Below are positions 37,214 through 47,181 of a stretch of 64,000 bases of DNA, piece by piece. The notes beneath the pieces are model-generated. The model was not told the DNA's origin, made no database searches, and was given only the letters and a program-made list of their open reading frames with translations. The first letter of the stretch is position 1; each line of letters starts with the position of its first letter. Made by a program: the position numbers and the translations under genes. The stretch comes from Noviherbaspirillum malthae (GTDB taxonomy: Bacteria; Pseudomonadota; Gammaproteobacteria; Burkholderiales; Burkholderiaceae_D), in contig NZ_JACYXF010000011.1 of NCBI RefSeq assembly GCF_015352985.1, positions 1 through 64,000 on the forward strand. Reading direction: 5' to 3'.

Positions 37214-37735
37214 TTATTTTTTCTTCTTGGGCGCCAGTACCATCACCATCTGGCGGCCTTCCATCTTGGGAAACTGCTCGACCTGACCGTACGGCTCCAG
37301 ATCGGCCTTCAATCGCTCCAGCATGCGCATGCCGATATCCTGGTGAGCCATCTCGCGACCGCGGAAGCGCAGAGTAATCTTGGTCTTGTCCCCTTCTTCC
37401 AGGAACTTGGTCAGATTACGCAGCTTGATGTTGTAATCACCATCATCGGTACCCGGGCGGAATTTGACTTCCTTGACCTGGATAACCTTTTGCTTGAGCT
37501 TCGCTTCGTGGGCCTTTTTCTGCTCCTGGTACTTGAACTTGCCGTAATCCATCAAGCGGCAGACCGGCGGCTGCGCAGTCGGCGCGATTTCCACCAGGTC
37601 CACATTCGCCTCTTCAGCGAGGCGAAAGGCTTCAGCAAGACTAACGATGCCCAGCGGCTCGTTATCCACACCAGTTAAACGCAGTTGCGGCACAGTGATT
37701 TCGCCGTTGATGCGATGCGACTTGTCAGTAGCTAT
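37214..37735 (-). CDS. infC: Translation initiation factor IF-3, AUA start codon
   Basis: The 173-residue IF-3 binds the 30S subunit and rejects non-canonical start codons and wrong initiator tRNAs. The ORF appears to start at 37693, but the true N-terminus [13 protein letters not shown] is encoded upstream in frame, beginning at an ATA codon at 37735-37733 with AAAGGA eight bases ahead. Using a rare start codon lets IF-3 repress its own translation, as known for the AUU start in E. coli. Domains are N (about 1-75), a Lys-rich linker ([15 protein letters not shown]) and C (about 85-173) ending PKKKK. It lies 59 bp after thrS. Confidence 0.95.
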   Translation of the reverse strand: MATDKSHRINGEITVPQLRLTGVDNEPLGIVSLAEAFRLAEEANVDLVEIAPTAQPPVCRLMDYGKFKYQEQKKAHEAKLKQKVIQVKEVKFRPGTDDGDYNIKLRNLTKFLEEGDKTKITLRFRGREMAHQDIGMRMLERLKADLEPYGQVEQFPKMEGRQMVMVLAPKKKK

Positions 37736-37794
37736 TGCAGTTTCCTTTAAAAATCAAATAACTAAGCCGTGCTATCGCGCTCAGGAGGAAGTCC

Positions 37795-39702
37795 TCAGGC
37801 TTTGGTGTCCACTTCATGTTTCAGGCGGTCCACCAGTGCATCGACGGGCATGACACCCAGATCGACGTTGCCCCGCGCACGCACGGCCACTGTGTTGGCA
37901 TCCCGCTCCTTGTCGCCGATGACGACGATGTAAGGCAGCTTTTTGACGGAATGCTCGCGTATTTTATAGGTTATTTTCTCGTTACGCAAATCGAGGTGCA
38001 CCCTAAACCCTTGTTTTTTCAGGTTTTGTGCAACGTTTTGCGCATAATCAGACTGGGCGTCGGAAATATTGAGCACCGCGATTTGCACCGGGGCCAGCCA
38101 CAGCGGGAGTGCGCCGGCGTGGTTTTCGATCAGGATGCCGACGAAGCGTTCCATCGAACCCACGATCGCCCTGTGCAGCATGACCGGCACCTTGCGGGTG
38201 TTGTCATCGGCAACATATTCGGCACCGAGGCGGCCCGGCATCGAAAAGTCGACCTGCATCGTGCCGACCTGCCACGGACGGCCGAGCGAATCCTTCAGGT
38301 GGTATTCGATCTTCGGTCCGTAGAAAGCACCCTCGCCCGGCAGCTCTTCCCATGTCACGCCGCAGGCGCGCAATGCAGAGCGCAGGGTTTCCTCTGCATG
38401 GTTCCAGGTTTCATCGGAGCCGATGCGGCTGTCCGGCCGCAGGGCGAGCTTGATCGCGATTTCCGAGAAGCCGAAGTCTTTGTAAACGCTCATCGCCTGC
38501 TCGTGGAATGCAGTCACTTCGCCCTGGATCTGCTCCTCGGTGCAGAAGATGTGGCCGTCATCCTGGGTGAAGCCGCGTACACGCATGATGCCGTGCAGTG
38601 CGCCCGAAGGCTCGTTGCGGTGGCACTGGCCGAATTCGCCGTAGCGCAGCGGCAAGTCGCGATAGCTGCGCAGGTCGGAGTTGTAAATCTGGACATGGCC
38701 CGGGCAGTTCATCGGCTTGAGCGCGTAATTGCGGTTTTCCGATTCGGTGACGAACATGTTTTCGCGGTAGTTCTGCCAGTGGCCGGTCTTTTCCCACAGG
38801 GACCGATCGAGAATCTGCGGCGCCTTGACTTCCTGGTAACCGCTCTCGCGATAGACATGGCGCATGTACTGCTCGACCTGCTGCCAGACGGTCCAGCCCT
38901 TCGGATGCCAGAACACCAGGCCGGGTGCCTCGTCCTGGAAATGGAACAGGTCGAGCGCCTTGCCCAGCTTGCGGTGATCGCGCTTTTCAGCCTCTTCCAG
39001 CATGTGCAGGTAGGCTTCCTGGTCTTCCTTCTTCGCCCATGCCGTTCCATAGACACGCTGCAGCATCTCGTTCTTCGAGTCGCCGCGCCAGTAGGCGCCG
39101 GCCAGCTTCATCAGCTTGAAGACCTTGAGCTTGCCGGTCGAAGGCACGTGCGGGCCGCGGCAGAGATCGGTGAAGCCGCCTTCGGAATACAGCGAAACGT
39201 CTTCGCCCTGCGGAATGGACTCGATGATCTCGGCCTTGTAGGCTTCGCCGATGGACTTGAAATACGCAACCGCCTCGTCGCGCGGTAGCACCTTGCGGGT
39301 GACCGGTTCATCCTTTTTGGCCAGCTCGGCCATTTTCTTCTCGATGGCCTGCAGGTCTTCCGGAGTAAACGGACGCTTGTACGAGAAATCGTAGTAGAAG
39401 CCGTTCTCGATCACCGGACCGATGGTGACTTGCGCTTCGGGAAACAATTCCTTGACGGCATAGGCGAGCAGGTGCGCGGTCGAATGGCGGATGACGTCTA
39501 GGCCATCCGGATCCTTGTCGGTGACGATTGCCAGATCGGCATCGCGCTCGATCAGATAGGAAGTGTCGACCAGCTTGCCGTCCACCTTGCCTGCCAGGGC
39601 GGCCTTTGCCAAGCCTGCGCCGATGCTTGCGGCAACCTGGGCGACGGTGACTGCGGAATCGAATTGCCGTTGCGAACCATCTGGAAGTCGGACTGATACC
39701 AT
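37795..39702 (-). CDS. thrS: Threonyl-tRNA synthetase
   Basis: The 635-residue class II enzyme charges tRNA-Thr and edits Ser-tRNA. Domains are an N-terminal TGS (about 1-60, [11 protein letters not shown]), the editing domain (about 65-225; [16 protein letters not shown] and later [10 protein letters not shown]), the catalytic core (about 240-530; motif 2 [34 protein letters not shown]) and the anticodon-binding domain. ATG at 39702 has GGAG six bases ahead, so the 4-codon upstream extension is rejected. It heads the operon thrS-infC-rpmI-rplT. Confidence 0.97.
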   Translation of the reverse strand: MVSVRLPDGSQRQFDSAVTVAQVAASIGAGLAKAALAGKVDGKLVDTSYLIERDADLAIVTDKDPDGLDVIRHSTAHLLAYAVKELFPEAQVTIGPVIENGFYYDFSYKRPFTPEDLQAIEKKMAELAKKDEPVTRKVLPRDEAVAYFKSIGEAYKAEIIESIPQGEDVSLYSEGGFTDLCRGPHVPSTGKLKVFKLMKLAGAYWRGDSKNEMLQRVYGTAWAKKEDQEAYLHMLEEAEKRDHRKLGKALDLFHFQDEAPGLVFWHPKGWTVWQQVEQYMRHVYRESGYQEVKAPQILDRSLWEKTGHWQNYRENMFVTESENRNYALKPMNCPGHVQIYNSDLRSYRDLPLRYGEFGQCHRNEPSGALHGIMRVRGFTQDDGHIFCTEEQIQGEVTAFHEQAMSVYKDFGFSEIAIKLALRPDSRIGSDETWNHAEETLRSALRACGVTWEELPGEGAFYGPKIEYHLKDSLGRPWQVGTMQVDFSMPGRLGAEYVADDNTRKVPVMLHRAIVGSMERFVGILIENHAGALPLWLAPVQIAVLNISDAQSDYAQNVAQNLKKQGFRVHLDLRNEKITYKIREHSVKKLPYIVVIGDKERDANTVAVRARGNVDLGVMPVDALVDRLKHEVDTKA

Positions 39703-39767
39703 TTTGCTCTCCATGCCAGCGAGGGAATTGCTACTGACGCTAGACTTAGTGTTAAAAACTGCGGACG

Positions 39768-39790
39768 AAAAAAAACGCGGACTAGCCGCG
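39768..39790 (-). terminator. Terminator between tRNA-Val and thrS
   Basis: On the minus strand CGCGG-CTAGT-CCGCG is followed by eight T. It lies 125 bp after tRNA-Val and 65 bp before thrS, ending the tRNA transcript or acting as a thrS leader terminator. Confidence 0.7.
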
Positions 39791-39915
39791 CTTTTTCAAA
39801 TTTGCAAAGACGAAAAAGATCCCGACTAGCGTCGCACTAAAACCTTTGCGGTTGTAGTTCGCGGTGTCATAACCGGGATTGCCTTTCTCACTCTTACAAA
39901 TGTACTGCTGTTCGT

Positions 39916-39991
39916 TGGTAGGCTCGATTGGACTCGAACCAACGACCCCTACCATGTCAAGGTAGTGCTCTAACCAGCTGAGCTACGAGCC
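39916..39991 (-). tRNA. tRNA-Val (anticodon GAC)
   Basis: The 76-nt cloverleaf read on the minus strand has acceptor GGCTCGT/..CGAGCC, D-arm AGCTCAGCTGGTTAGAGC, anticodon stem CTACC/GGTAG around TTGACAT (anticodon GAC, reading GUC/GUU), T-arm with TTCGAGT, and an encoded CCA. A TATAAT -10 box lies 12 bp upstream. Confidence 0.97.
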
Positions 39992-40003
39992 TAAAGAAGC
40001 GAA

Positions 40004-40009
40004 ATTATA
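40004..40009 (-). promoter_or_regulatory. -10 box of tRNA-Val
   Basis: A perfect TATAAT on the minus strand ends 12 bp ahead of the first tRNA base. The -35 region (TAGCAA at 17-bp spacing) is poor. Confidence 0.55.
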
Positions 40010-40096
40010 GCGGCAAAATTTTGAATTTGCTAGCCATAATTCAATCCCGTGGCTGCCGACAGGGGCAATGCATGGCGAATCCGTTATGATCCTGAT

Positions 40097-41029
40097 ATGC
40101 GTGAACACCCCGGCACTCCCCTCGCCCGCGAACTGCATGCCCACCGCGCGGGCGATGCAGCGCATCGCCATGAGCTGACCGGCCGCAATCCGAAAGTACT
40201 GGCCGCAGCGGCCGGATTGACGCTGGTGTTTGCGGCGGTGGAGGCCTTCGCGGGATTGGTGTCGAACTCGCTGGCCCTTATTTCCGATGCCGGCCACATG
40301 CTGACCGACAGCGCATCGCTCGTCTTCGCGCTGCTGGCGCAATTCATTGCGCGCAGGCCGCCCTCGCCGAAAAACTCCTTCGGACTCGGCCGCGCGGAAG
40401 CTCTCGCCGCCTTCATCAATGCCCTCGCCATGCTGGTACTGATCGGATGGATAGCTTATGAGGCCTTTGTCCGCCTGCGCGAACCGCTGCCAGTGCAGGG
40501 GCAGACGGTCTTCGTGGTGGCCGCAATCGGCCTGGCGATCAATCTTGCCGTGGCATGGCTGCTGTCGCAGGACAAAAACAGCGTCAACACCCGTGCCGCC
40601 CTGGTCCATGTGATGGGCGATCTTCTCGGATCGGTCGCAGCGATCGCGGCCGGGGTGGTGATCTACTTCACCGGCTGGCTGCCGGCCGACCCCCTCCTCT
40701 CAATTGCTGTCAGCCTGCTGCTGCTGAAATCGACAATTGGCATCCTGCGCGAGTCATACCACTTTCTGATGGAAGGCGTGCCGCGCCATATCGACTACCT
40801 GCAGGTCGGTTCGGATCTGGCCGCGGTCGAGGGCGTACGGTCGGTGCATGACCTGCATGTCTGGGAAATGACGCCGGGAGAGCCCGCGCTGATCGGCCAC
40901 GTGGAAATCGGCGACCTGCAGCGCTGGCCGGAGATACTGCGCGATATCAGGCATGTGCTGCTGACGCGCCACCATATCGACCATGTGACGCTGCAGCCGG
41001 AACTGCCCAGGATGGTCGAGGGCGAATGA
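40097..41029 (+). CDS. Cation diffusion facilitator (CDF) transporter, ZitB/CzcD-like
   Basis: The 310-residue inner-membrane antiporter exports divalent metal (Zn2+, Co2+ or Cd2+) in exchange for protons. It has six membrane helices. The metal site shows as SDAGHMLTD (H-x3-D in helix 2) and HVMGDLLGS (H-x3-D in helix 5), and the C-terminal cytoplasmic domain (about 215-310) has HDLHVWEMTPGEPALIGHVEI. A short His-containing N-terminus (HAHRAGDAAHRHE) precedes helix 1. The Shine-Dalgarno at 40097 is weak, and an earlier start at 40049 in the same frame is possible. It converges on relA. Confidence 0.92.
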   Translation: MREHPGTPLARELHAHRAGDAAHRHELTGRNPKVLAAAAGLTLVFAAVEAFAGLVSNSLALISDAGHMLTDSASLVFALLAQFIARRPPSPKNSFGLGRAEALAAFINALAMLVLIGWIAYEAFVRLREPLPVQGQTVFVVAAIGLAINLAVAWLLSQDKNSVNTRAALVHVMGDLLGSVAAIAAGVVIYFTGWLPADPLLSIAVSLLLLKSTIGILRESYHFLMEGVPRHIDYLQVGSDLAAVEGVRSVHDLHVWEMTPGEPALIGHVEIGDLQRWPEILRDIRHVLLTRHHIDHVTLQPELPRMVEGE

Positions 41030-41078
41030 CCGGCTAAGCAATTGAACAACGGAGGCGAAGTTTGGCAGCGGCTGCTAT

Positions 41079-43343
41079 CTATTGCCGCTGCACTTCCAGT
41101 ACGCCCGCAACGTCGTGGATGATGCCGAGCGCTTTCTGCAGCTGCGCCGTCGAGGAAATCTCCGCTGTAAACGCCATGCGGGCCTGGCCCTTCGCGCTCT
41201 GGGTGCTGACGCCGATGACATTGATTTTTTCACGCGAAAAGATTTCCGAAATATCGCGCAGCAAACCTTGGCGATCGCTTGCCAGGATGAAGATGTCGAC
41301 CGGATAGACGGTTTCCCTGCCGGGCTCGCCCCAGGTGGTCTGGATGACGCGCTCGAGCGCATTCTTGCGGATCTGCGCGAGGTTCTTGCAGTTGGCGCGA
41401 TGGATCGATACGCCCTTGCCGCGCGTGATGAAGCCGACGATTTCATCGGGCGGCGCCGGCTTGCAGCAGCGGGCAAGCTGGGTCAGCAGGCCGTCGGTGC
41501 CGACCACGAGTACGCCCGAGCGGGCACCCTGGGCAACGCTCGATGCGCGGCTCTTGTTGGGAATGACGGTATCGGCGTCGGCAGCATGTTTCGGCGGGTT
41601 CTTCTGCGGGTCTTCCGCATGCAGCAGCAATTCGATATTGCGCAGGCTGAACTCTTCCTTGCCCACTGCGAGGAAGAGTTCTTCACTTTTCGCAAAGCCC
41701 AGCTTGTGCGCAAGTTCTTCATGATTGATCGCCGTGCGGCCTTCGCGCTGCAAGGTCTTCTCGACCATGGCCCGGCCATGGGACAGGGTTTCCTGCTGGT
41801 CGATCGCATTGAACCATGCACGGACCTTGGCACGCGTACGCGGACTGACGACATAACCCGGGCCGAGCCAGTCGCGCGACGGCCCCTGCGGCGTACTGGC
41901 GCCGCGCGCGGTGATGATTTCCACCGTCTGCCCGTTCTTCAGCGGCGTGTTGAGCGGCACCATGGAGCCGTCGACGCGGGCGCCGCGGCAGCGGTGTCCG
42001 ACGTCGGTATGCAGGTGGTAAGCGAAATCGATGGGTGTCGCGCCGGACGGCAATTCGATCACGCGCGCCTGCGGCGTAAGCACATAGATGCGGTCGTCCA
42101 GCGCCGCCGACTTCAGCTTTTCGACCCATTCGCGCTGGATGTCATCATGCTCCACCATCGCATCGGTGATTTCGCTCTTCCAGGCGAGAAGCTGCCGCAG
42201 CCAGGCGATTTTCTCATCGTATTTCTGGGCAGCGAAGCCGGAGCCTCCACTCTCCTTGTAGCGCCAGTGCGCGGCGACGCCATACTCGGCGAAGCGGTGC
42301 ATTTCATGGGTGCGGATCTGCACTTCCAGCGCCTTGCCGTCCTCGCCGACGACGACCGTATGCAGGGACTGGTAGCCATTCGACTTGGGCCGGGAAATAT
42401 AGTCGTCGAACTCGGCGGGAATCGGCGCCCAGATGTTGTGGACAAGGCCGAGCACGGTATAGCAGCTCTTGACGTCGTCGACGATTACACGGAATGCGCG
42501 CACATCATAGAGCTCGGAAAAATCCAGCGCCTTGCCGCGCATCTTGTTCCAGATGCTGTAGATGTGCTTGGGCCGCCCGAAGACGTCGGCCTTGATGTCG
42601 GCAGCCGCCAGTTCGGACTTGAGCCGGTTGATGGCGTTTTCGACGAAGCTTTCACGCTCGAGCCGCTTTTCCTCAAGCATCTTCGCAATGCGCTTGTAGG
42701 TAGCCGGCTCGATGAAGCGGAATGCAAGATCTTCCAGTTCCCACTTGAGCTGCCAGATGCCGAGACGGTTCGCCAGCGGCGCATAGAGGTCCAGCGTCTC
42801 GCGCGCATAGTTGTAGGTCTTCTCGTCTTCGAGCTTGATCTCGGCGAAATAGCGCAGCGTCGTGATGCGGGAAGCCAGCCGGACCAGCACCGCGCGCATG
42901 TCGGATGCCATGGCCAGCAGCATCTTGCGCAGCGTTTCGAGCTGTTCGGCCGCCTGCAGCGAGGCATTCTTGCCGCGCGCCGTTTCCTTTTGTCCGAAAA
43001 AGGTCTGCCCATGCAGCTTCATCAGCGTGCGGATGCCGGTCACCAGATCGGAAATTTCCTTGCCGAAGCGCTCCTCGATGCAGTCGTAGGCGGCAGGATC
43101 GAACTCCGCCAGTTCGAAAAGCAGGCCAGCGATGCGCGAGTCGGTATCGGTGTTGAGCAGTGCAAGCGTGGTTGCCACGCCCTGCGAAAAGGCGAACGCA
43201 TCCTGCCCCGTCACCACGAGATGGTCGCGGTAGATCGGCTCGACAAATGCGAGCGCGTCGAGCACGCGCGCCCCATCCTCGGCGGTCAGGCCGGCGGTGA
43301 GCTGCACATGCGTTTCACTGGGTGAGGCAACAATCGAAACCAT
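41079..43343 (-). CDS. relA: GTP pyrophosphokinase RelA (monofunctional (p)ppGpp synthetase)
   Basis: The 754-residue stringent-response enzyme has an N-terminal pseudo-hydrolase HD region (about 1-190). The HDxxED motif of active hydrolases is absent there (AGLLFELAEFD stands in its place). The synthetase domain (about 230-380) holds GRPKHIYSIWNKM and YDVRAFRVIVDD, TGS (about 420-480) holds VIELPSGATPIDFAYHLHTDVGHRC, and a zinc-finger/RIS-like region with LARCCKPAPPDEIVGFITRGKGVSIHR precedes the C-terminal ACT domain (about 675-754). The missing HD residues assign it to RelA, not to bifunctional SpoT. It lies 12 bp downstream of ridA on the same strand. Confidence 0.95.
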   Translation of the reverse strand: MVSIVASPSETHVQLTAGLTAEDGARVLDALAFVEPIYRDHLVVTGQDAFAFSQGVATTLALLNTDTDSRIAGLLFELAEFDPAAYDCIEERFGKEISDLVTGIRTLMKLHGQTFFGQKETARGKNASLQAAEQLETLRKMLLAMASDMRAVLVRLASRITTLRYFAEIKLEDEKTYNYARETLDLYAPLANRLGIWQLKWELEDLAFRFIEPATYKRIAKMLEEKRLERESFVENAINRLKSELAAADIKADVFGRPKHIYSIWNKMRGKALDFSELYDVRAFRVIVDDVKSCYTVLGLVHNIWAPIPAEFDDYISRPKSNGYQSLHTVVVGEDGKALEVQIRTHEMHRFAEYGVAAHWRYKESGGSGFAAQKYDEKIAWLRQLLAWKSEITDAMVEHDDIQREWVEKLKSAALDDRIYVLTPQARVIELPSGATPIDFAYHLHTDVGHRCRGARVDGSMVPLNTPLKNGQTVEIITARGASTPQGPSRDWLGPGYVVSPRTRAKVRAWFNAIDQQETLSHGRAMVEKTLQREGRTAINHEELAHKLGFAKSEELFLAVGKEEFSLRNIELLLHAEDPQKNPPKHAADADTVIPNKSRASSVAQGARSGVLVVGTDGLLTQLARCCKPAPPDEIVGFITRGKGVSIHRANCKNLAQIRKNALERVIQTTWGEPGRETVYPVDIFILASDRQGLLRDISEIFSREKINVIGVSTQSAKGQARMAFTAEISSTAQLQKALGIIHDVAGVLEVQRQ

Positions 43344-43355
43344 GAAAACGAGCTT

Positions 43356-43718
43356 TTATTCCTCCGCGCCCTGGAGCGCGGCTGTGACCACCATCTCGAC
43401 CAGCCATTCCGGCTTGGCGAGCTTGGCCTGGACAGTGGCGCGCGGAGGCGAATTTCCTTCTGCGACCCATTCGTTCCAGACAGCATTCATCCCGGCAAAA
43501 TCCTTGATGTCCGCAATATAGATCTGGCACATCAGGATACGCGATTTGTCGGTGCCGGCTTCGGCCAGCAGCCTGTCGATGTGGCCGAGCACTTCGCGCG
43601 TCTGGCCTTCGATGTTCTGGGTCAGGTCTTCCGCGATCTGACCTGCGAGATAGACCGTGCCGTTGTGGACGGCAGCCTCGGAAAGAGTCTTGCCGACATG
43701 GAGACGTTGTATGTCCAT
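43356..43718 (-). CDS. RidA-family protein (YjgF/UK114-like)
   Basis: The 120-residue trimeric-fold protein has NGTVYLAGQIAEDLTQNIEGQTREVLGHIDRLL and PPRATVQAKLAKPEWLVEM, where the Arg binds the carboxylate of imine/enamine intermediates. Archetypal RidA detoxifies 2-aminoacrylate; this divergent member (close to the Rid4-7 types by eye) may act on other imines. It lies between the alpha/beta hydrolase and relA on the minus strand (35 and 12 bp), so it is probably cotranscribed with both. Confidence 0.9.
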   Translation of the reverse strand: MDIQRLHVGKTLSEAAVHNGTVYLAGQIAEDLTQNIEGQTREVLGHIDRLLAEAGTDKSRILMCQIYIADIKDFAGMNAVWNEWVAEGNSPPRATVQAKLAKPEWLVEMVVTAALQGAEE

Positions 43719-43753
43719 AGGTGCTTATTTCAAGAATTCAGGAAACGTTTTGT

Positions 43754-44635
43754 TCAGTTTGGTTCATTCTGTTCCAGCAGAAATTCCCGGACGATCCGGA
43801 TCTGCGGCTCCTGCATCAGGGTGGGAGCATGTCCCACGCCGGGCAGTTCAACCAGCTTCGCCTTCGGGCCGCGCGAGGCCATCGCAAGCGCGGTCTCATG
43901 CGATACCAGGTCGGATTGTTCACCGCGCAGCAGCAGCGTCGGGCAGGCAATGGCATCATAGGCCATCCACAACAGGGCCTCTCCCTGCTTGGCGGATTCC
44001 GGCGTTGCAGCCTTGAAAGGCTCTGCCACGCCGAGATCGTAATGCCGCACCCATTGCCCTTCTTCGTTCTGCCGGAGCACATCCGCGGCAAGCTTGCGCC
44101 ACTCATCCTCGCTGTGCGGACCGAAAGGCAGCGAGATCTCGCGTATGTACCGCGCGCCTTCCTCGAAGCTCGCAAAACGCACGTCCTGGCCGATGTACTG
44201 TCCGATCCTGGCAATCGCTTCCGGATTCAGCGCCGGCCCGACATCATTGAGGACAAGGCGGCGGATCGGGCTGTCCGGCAGCGACGCCAGGCTCATTCCG
44301 ATCAGGCCGCCCATCGACGTGCCAACCCAGTGCACGGTTTCGGCATTCAGCCGGGCGAGCAGCGTTACCATGTCGGAGACATACTGCGGCACCTGGTAAT
44401 GCAGCGGATTCTTCAGCCGTCCGGAGCGGCCTCGTCCTACCACATCCGGGCAGACCACACGGTACTCGGCGCAGAGCGACGCAGCGAGCCTGTCGAAATC
44501 GTCGGATATCCTCGTCACGCCATGGACGCAGACCAGCACCTTGCCGTTCGCGGGATCGCCCCACTCCTTGTAAGCCATCCGGTGCAGCCCGGACGGAGAC
44601 AGGCATTGCACTGATTTAATCTGGGCTTGGGTCAT
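43754..44635 (-). CDS. Alpha/beta hydrolase
   Basis: The 293-residue soluble enzyme has an oxyanion HG (VCVHGVT, about 36-42), the nucleophile elbow GTSMGG with Ser107, and a C-terminal GVGHAPTL supplying the catalytic His. The acid is probably the Asp in RGEQSDLVS. The lid region is about 135-200. It could be an esterase, lactonase or C-C hydrolase; nothing fixes the substrate. It is divergent from bdhA and heads a probable hydrolase-ridA-relA unit. Confidence 0.9.
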   Translation of the reverse strand: MTQAQIKSVQCLSPSGLHRMAYKEWGDPANGKVLVCVHGVTRISDDFDRLAASLCAEYRVVCPDVVGRGRSGRLKNPLHYQVPQYVSDMVTLLARLNAETVHWVGTSMGGLIGMSLASLPDSPIRRLVLNDVGPALNPEAIARIGQYIGQDVRFASFEEGARYIREISLPFGPHSEDEWRKLAADVLRQNEEGQWVRHYDLGVAEPFKAATPESAKQGEALLWMAYDAIACPTLLLRGEQSDLVSHETALAMASRGPKAKLVELPGVGHAPTLMQEPQIRIVREFLLEQNEPN

Positions 44636-44747
44636 ATTTGTGTCGAATCAGCGAATCTGATTGCCATTCTCACATTTTAATGGGCGTTCCGCTTAAAATT
44701 CTATGTAACTTCGGCTCAGATCCAAAATTTCATTCGCAGGAGAAATC

Positions 44748-45542
44748 ATGCAGGGCACTATGCATCAGGGAAAAACGGCGCTTGTCACCGGGTCGACGTC
44801 AGGGATCGGACTGGGCATCGCCAGGAAGTTTGCCGAGCAGGGAGCAAATATCGTATTCAACGGCTTCGGCGACGCGAGTGAAATTGAAGCGCTGCAAACC
44901 CAGGTCAGAAACGACTTTGGCGTCCAGACCGCTTACCACGGCGCCGACATGTCCAAGCCTGGCGATATTGAAGCCATGATGAAATTTGCCGCAGAGAAGT
45001 TCGGTGGCGTGGACATTCTCGTCAACAATGCCGGTATCCAGCATGTGGCGAACGTGGAAGATTTCCCGGTAGAGAAATGGGATGCCATCATCGCGATCAA
45101 CCTGAGCTCCGCATTTCACACTACGCGGCTTGCGCTGCCGTCCATGAAGGCAAAGAACTGGGGACGGATTCTCAACATCGCATCGGTGCACGGCCTCGTC
45201 GGTTCTGCGCAGAAGTCGGCTTATGTCGCCGCCAAGCACGGCATTGTCGGCCTGACCAAGGTGACCGCTCTGGAAAATGCGCACAGCGGCGTGACATGCA
45301 ATGCGATCTGCCCCGGCTGGGTGCTGACGCCGCTGGTGCAAAAGCAGGTGGATGCGCGCGCCGCACAGCAAGGCATTTCAAACGAAGAGGCGAAGAAGGC
45401 CTTGGTCTCGGAAAAGCAGCCGTCGGGCGACTTCGTCACGCCCGAACAGCTCGGAGACCTGGCAATCTTCCTGTCCAGCGATGCGGCGTCTCAGGTGCGC
45501 GGCGTGGCATGGAACATGGACGGCGGCTGGGTCGCTCAATAA
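44748..45542 (+). CDS. bdhA: 3-hydroxybutyrate dehydrogenase
   Basis: The 264-residue classical SDR oxidises (R)-3-hydroxybutyrate to acetoacetate with NAD+. It has TGSTSGIG (14-21), NNAGIQHV (93-100) and catalytic Ser146, Tyr159 and Lys163. The segments GIQHVANVEDFP, KSAYVAAKHG and PGWVLTPLVQKQVDARA are typical of PHB-degrading BDH. CAGGAGAAATC precedes the ATG. It sits beside scoAB, which activates acetoacetate, so the two form the ketone-body oxidation path. A bidirectional terminator separates them. Confidence 0.93.
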   Translation: MQGTMHQGKTALVTGSTSGIGLGIARKFAEQGANIVFNGFGDASEIEALQTQVRNDFGVQTAYHGADMSKPGDIEAMMKFAAEKFGGVDILVNNAGIQHVANVEDFPVEKWDAIIAINLSSAFHTTRLALPSMKAKNWGRILNIASVHGLVGSAQKSAYVAAKHGIVGLTKVTALENAHSGVTCNAICPGWVLTPLVQKQVDARAAQQGISNEEAKKALVSEKQPSGDFVTPEQLGDLAIFLSSDAASQVRGVAWNMDGGWVAQ

Positions 45543-45622
45543 ACGCATCCCATCGCATGCCGCTGCACCCCGGCCTTCGGCATGCCAGCCCTCCTTCAGC
45601 AAGCCTCTCTGCTTGGCCAATA

Positions 45623-45660
45623 AAAAAAACGGTGCCTGCATCTCGCAGGCACCGTTTTTT
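45623..45660. terminator. Bidirectional terminator between bdhA and scoB
   Basis: AACGGTGCCTGC and GCAGGCACCGTT form a 12-bp perfect stem with a 5-nt loop, flanked by an A-run on the left and TTTT on the right, so it works on both strands for the convergent genes. Confidence 0.92.
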
Positions 45661-45684
45661 ATCGAGAAGCTATACGGATGCGGA

Positions 45685-46338
45685 TCAGGCGATCGCGCTG
45701 ACGTCCAGTTCGGCGCCGGTCTTCTCGACGAGTTCTTCCTTGGTGACGCCAGGAGCGAGTTCAACCACCTTCAGGCCCTTGTCCGTCACGTCGATGACGC
45801 CGAGATCGGTGATGATGCGGTCGACGACACCCACGCCCGTCAGAGGCAGGTCGCACTTCTTCAGGATCTTGTGCGATGTCGAGCCATCCTTGGCCTTCGC
45901 CACATGCTCCATCAGCACGACGACGCGGCCCACGCCTGCCACCAGGTCCATCGCACCGCCCATGCCCTTGACCATCTTGCCGGGGATCATCCAGTTAGCC
46001 AAGTCGCCCTGCTCGCTTACCTGCATTGCGCCCAGGATGGCGATGTTGATCTTGCCACCGCGGATCATCGCGAACGAGTCCGCCGAGCTGAAGAAGGACG
46101 AGCCGCGCAGCGATGTCACGGTCTGCTTGCCGGCGTTGATCAGGTCGGGATCGACCGCATCGTCCGTCGGGAAGGGGCCGATGCCGAGCAGTCCGTTTTC
46201 CGACTGCAGCCAGACTTCCATATCGTTGGGAACGTAGTTCGCCACCAGGGTCGGCAGGCCGATGCCCAAGTTCACATAGAAGCCGTCCTGCAGTTCCTTC
46301 GCTGCGCGTGCAGCCATTTCATCACGAGTCCATGCCAT
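45685..46338 (-). CDS. scoB: 3-oxoacid CoA-transferase subunit B
   Basis: The 217-residue subunit carries the catalytic Glu47 in [10 protein letters not shown], which forms the glutamyl-CoA thioester intermediate. With ScoA it moves CoA from succinyl-CoA to acetoacetate. The opening [30 protein letters not shown] is typical. It begins 14 bp after scoA; the pair is cotranscribed. Confidence 0.94.
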   Translation of the reverse strand: MAWTRDEMAARAAKELQDGFYVNLGIGLPTLVANYVPNDMEVWLQSENGLLGIGPFPTDDAVDPDLINAGKQTVTSLRGSSFFSSADSFAMIRGGKINIAILGAMQVSEQGDLANWMIPGKMVKGMGGAMDLVAGVGRVVVLMEHVAKAKDGSTSHKILKKCDLPLTGVGVVDRIITDLGVIDVTDKGLKVVELAPGVTKEELVEKTGAELDVSAIA

Positions 46339-46352
46339 GTTCGTTCTCCAGA

Positions 46353-47051
46353 TTACTTTGCACGCACTGTGCGTTGTTCGATACGTTTTTCGGGCGTCGC
46401 GTTGACGACAATGCGGTGCACGAAAATGCCTGGAGTATGGATCTGGTCGGGATCGAGCTCGCCGGTCTCCACCAGCTTTTCCACTTCGACCACGGTGATC
46501 TTGCCGGCCATGGCGACGTTCGGGTTGAAGTTGCGCGCGGTCTTGCGGAACACCAGGTTGCCCACCTTGTCGGCCATGTAGGCCTTGACCAGCGAGACGT
46601 CGGCGACCAGCGAACGCTCCATCACGTATTTTTCGCCGTCGAATTCACGCACTTCCTTGCCGTCGGCGACGATAGTGCCGACGCCGGTCTTGGTGAAGAA
46701 GGCCGGGATGCCGGAGCCGCCGGCGCGCAGCTTTTCGGCCAGCGTGCCCTGGGGTGTGAATTCCAGCTCGAGTTCGCCTGCCAGGTACTGGCGTTCGAAT
46801 TCCTTGTTCTCGCCGACGTAGGAAGCGATCATTTTCTTGATCTGGCGCGTCGTCAGCAACTGGCCGAGGCCGAAACCATCGACGCCGGCATTGTTGGAGA
46901 TCGCCGTCAGGTTCTGCACGCCGGAGTCGCGCAATGCCGCGATCAGCGCCTCGGGAATGCCGCACAGGCCGAAGCCACCCACGGCGATAGTCTGCCCGTC
47001 CTTGACGATGCCGGCCAGCGCGCTGGCGGCATCCGGATAAACTTTATTCAT
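46353..47051 (-). CDS. scoA: 3-oxoacid CoA-transferase subunit A
   Basis: The 232-residue subunit has the CoA-transferase signature [15 protein letters not shown] (24-38), [15 protein letters not shown] and the C-terminal [14 protein letters not shown]. The start at 47051 has AGAGGG seven bases ahead and matches the family opening [12 protein letters not shown]; the open frame extends 27 codons further without support. It is divergent from the PAS-LuxR regulator, 130 bp away. Confidence 0.94.
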   Translation of the reverse strand: MNKVYPDAASALAGIVKDGQTIAVGGFGLCGIPEALIAALRDSGVQNLTAISNNAGVDGFGLGQLLTTRQIKKMIASYVGENKEFERQYLAGELELEFTPQGTLAEKLRAGGSGIPAFFTKTGVGTIVADGKEVREFDGEKYVMERSLVADVSLVKAYMADKVGNLVFRKTARNFNPNVAMAGKITVVEVEKLVETGELDPDQIHTPGIFVHRIVVNATPEKRIEQRTVRAK

Positions 47052-47181
47052 ACCGACCCTCTTCTTGTATAAAGTGCCCGTAGGCTGTTCTAATGTGTCC
47101 GCCAGCATAAGATGGTGGACTTGGCCATGCAATACCGTAAAAATACGAATTTTCCGCCTTAAGCAAGCGCCCCGAGGAAGA

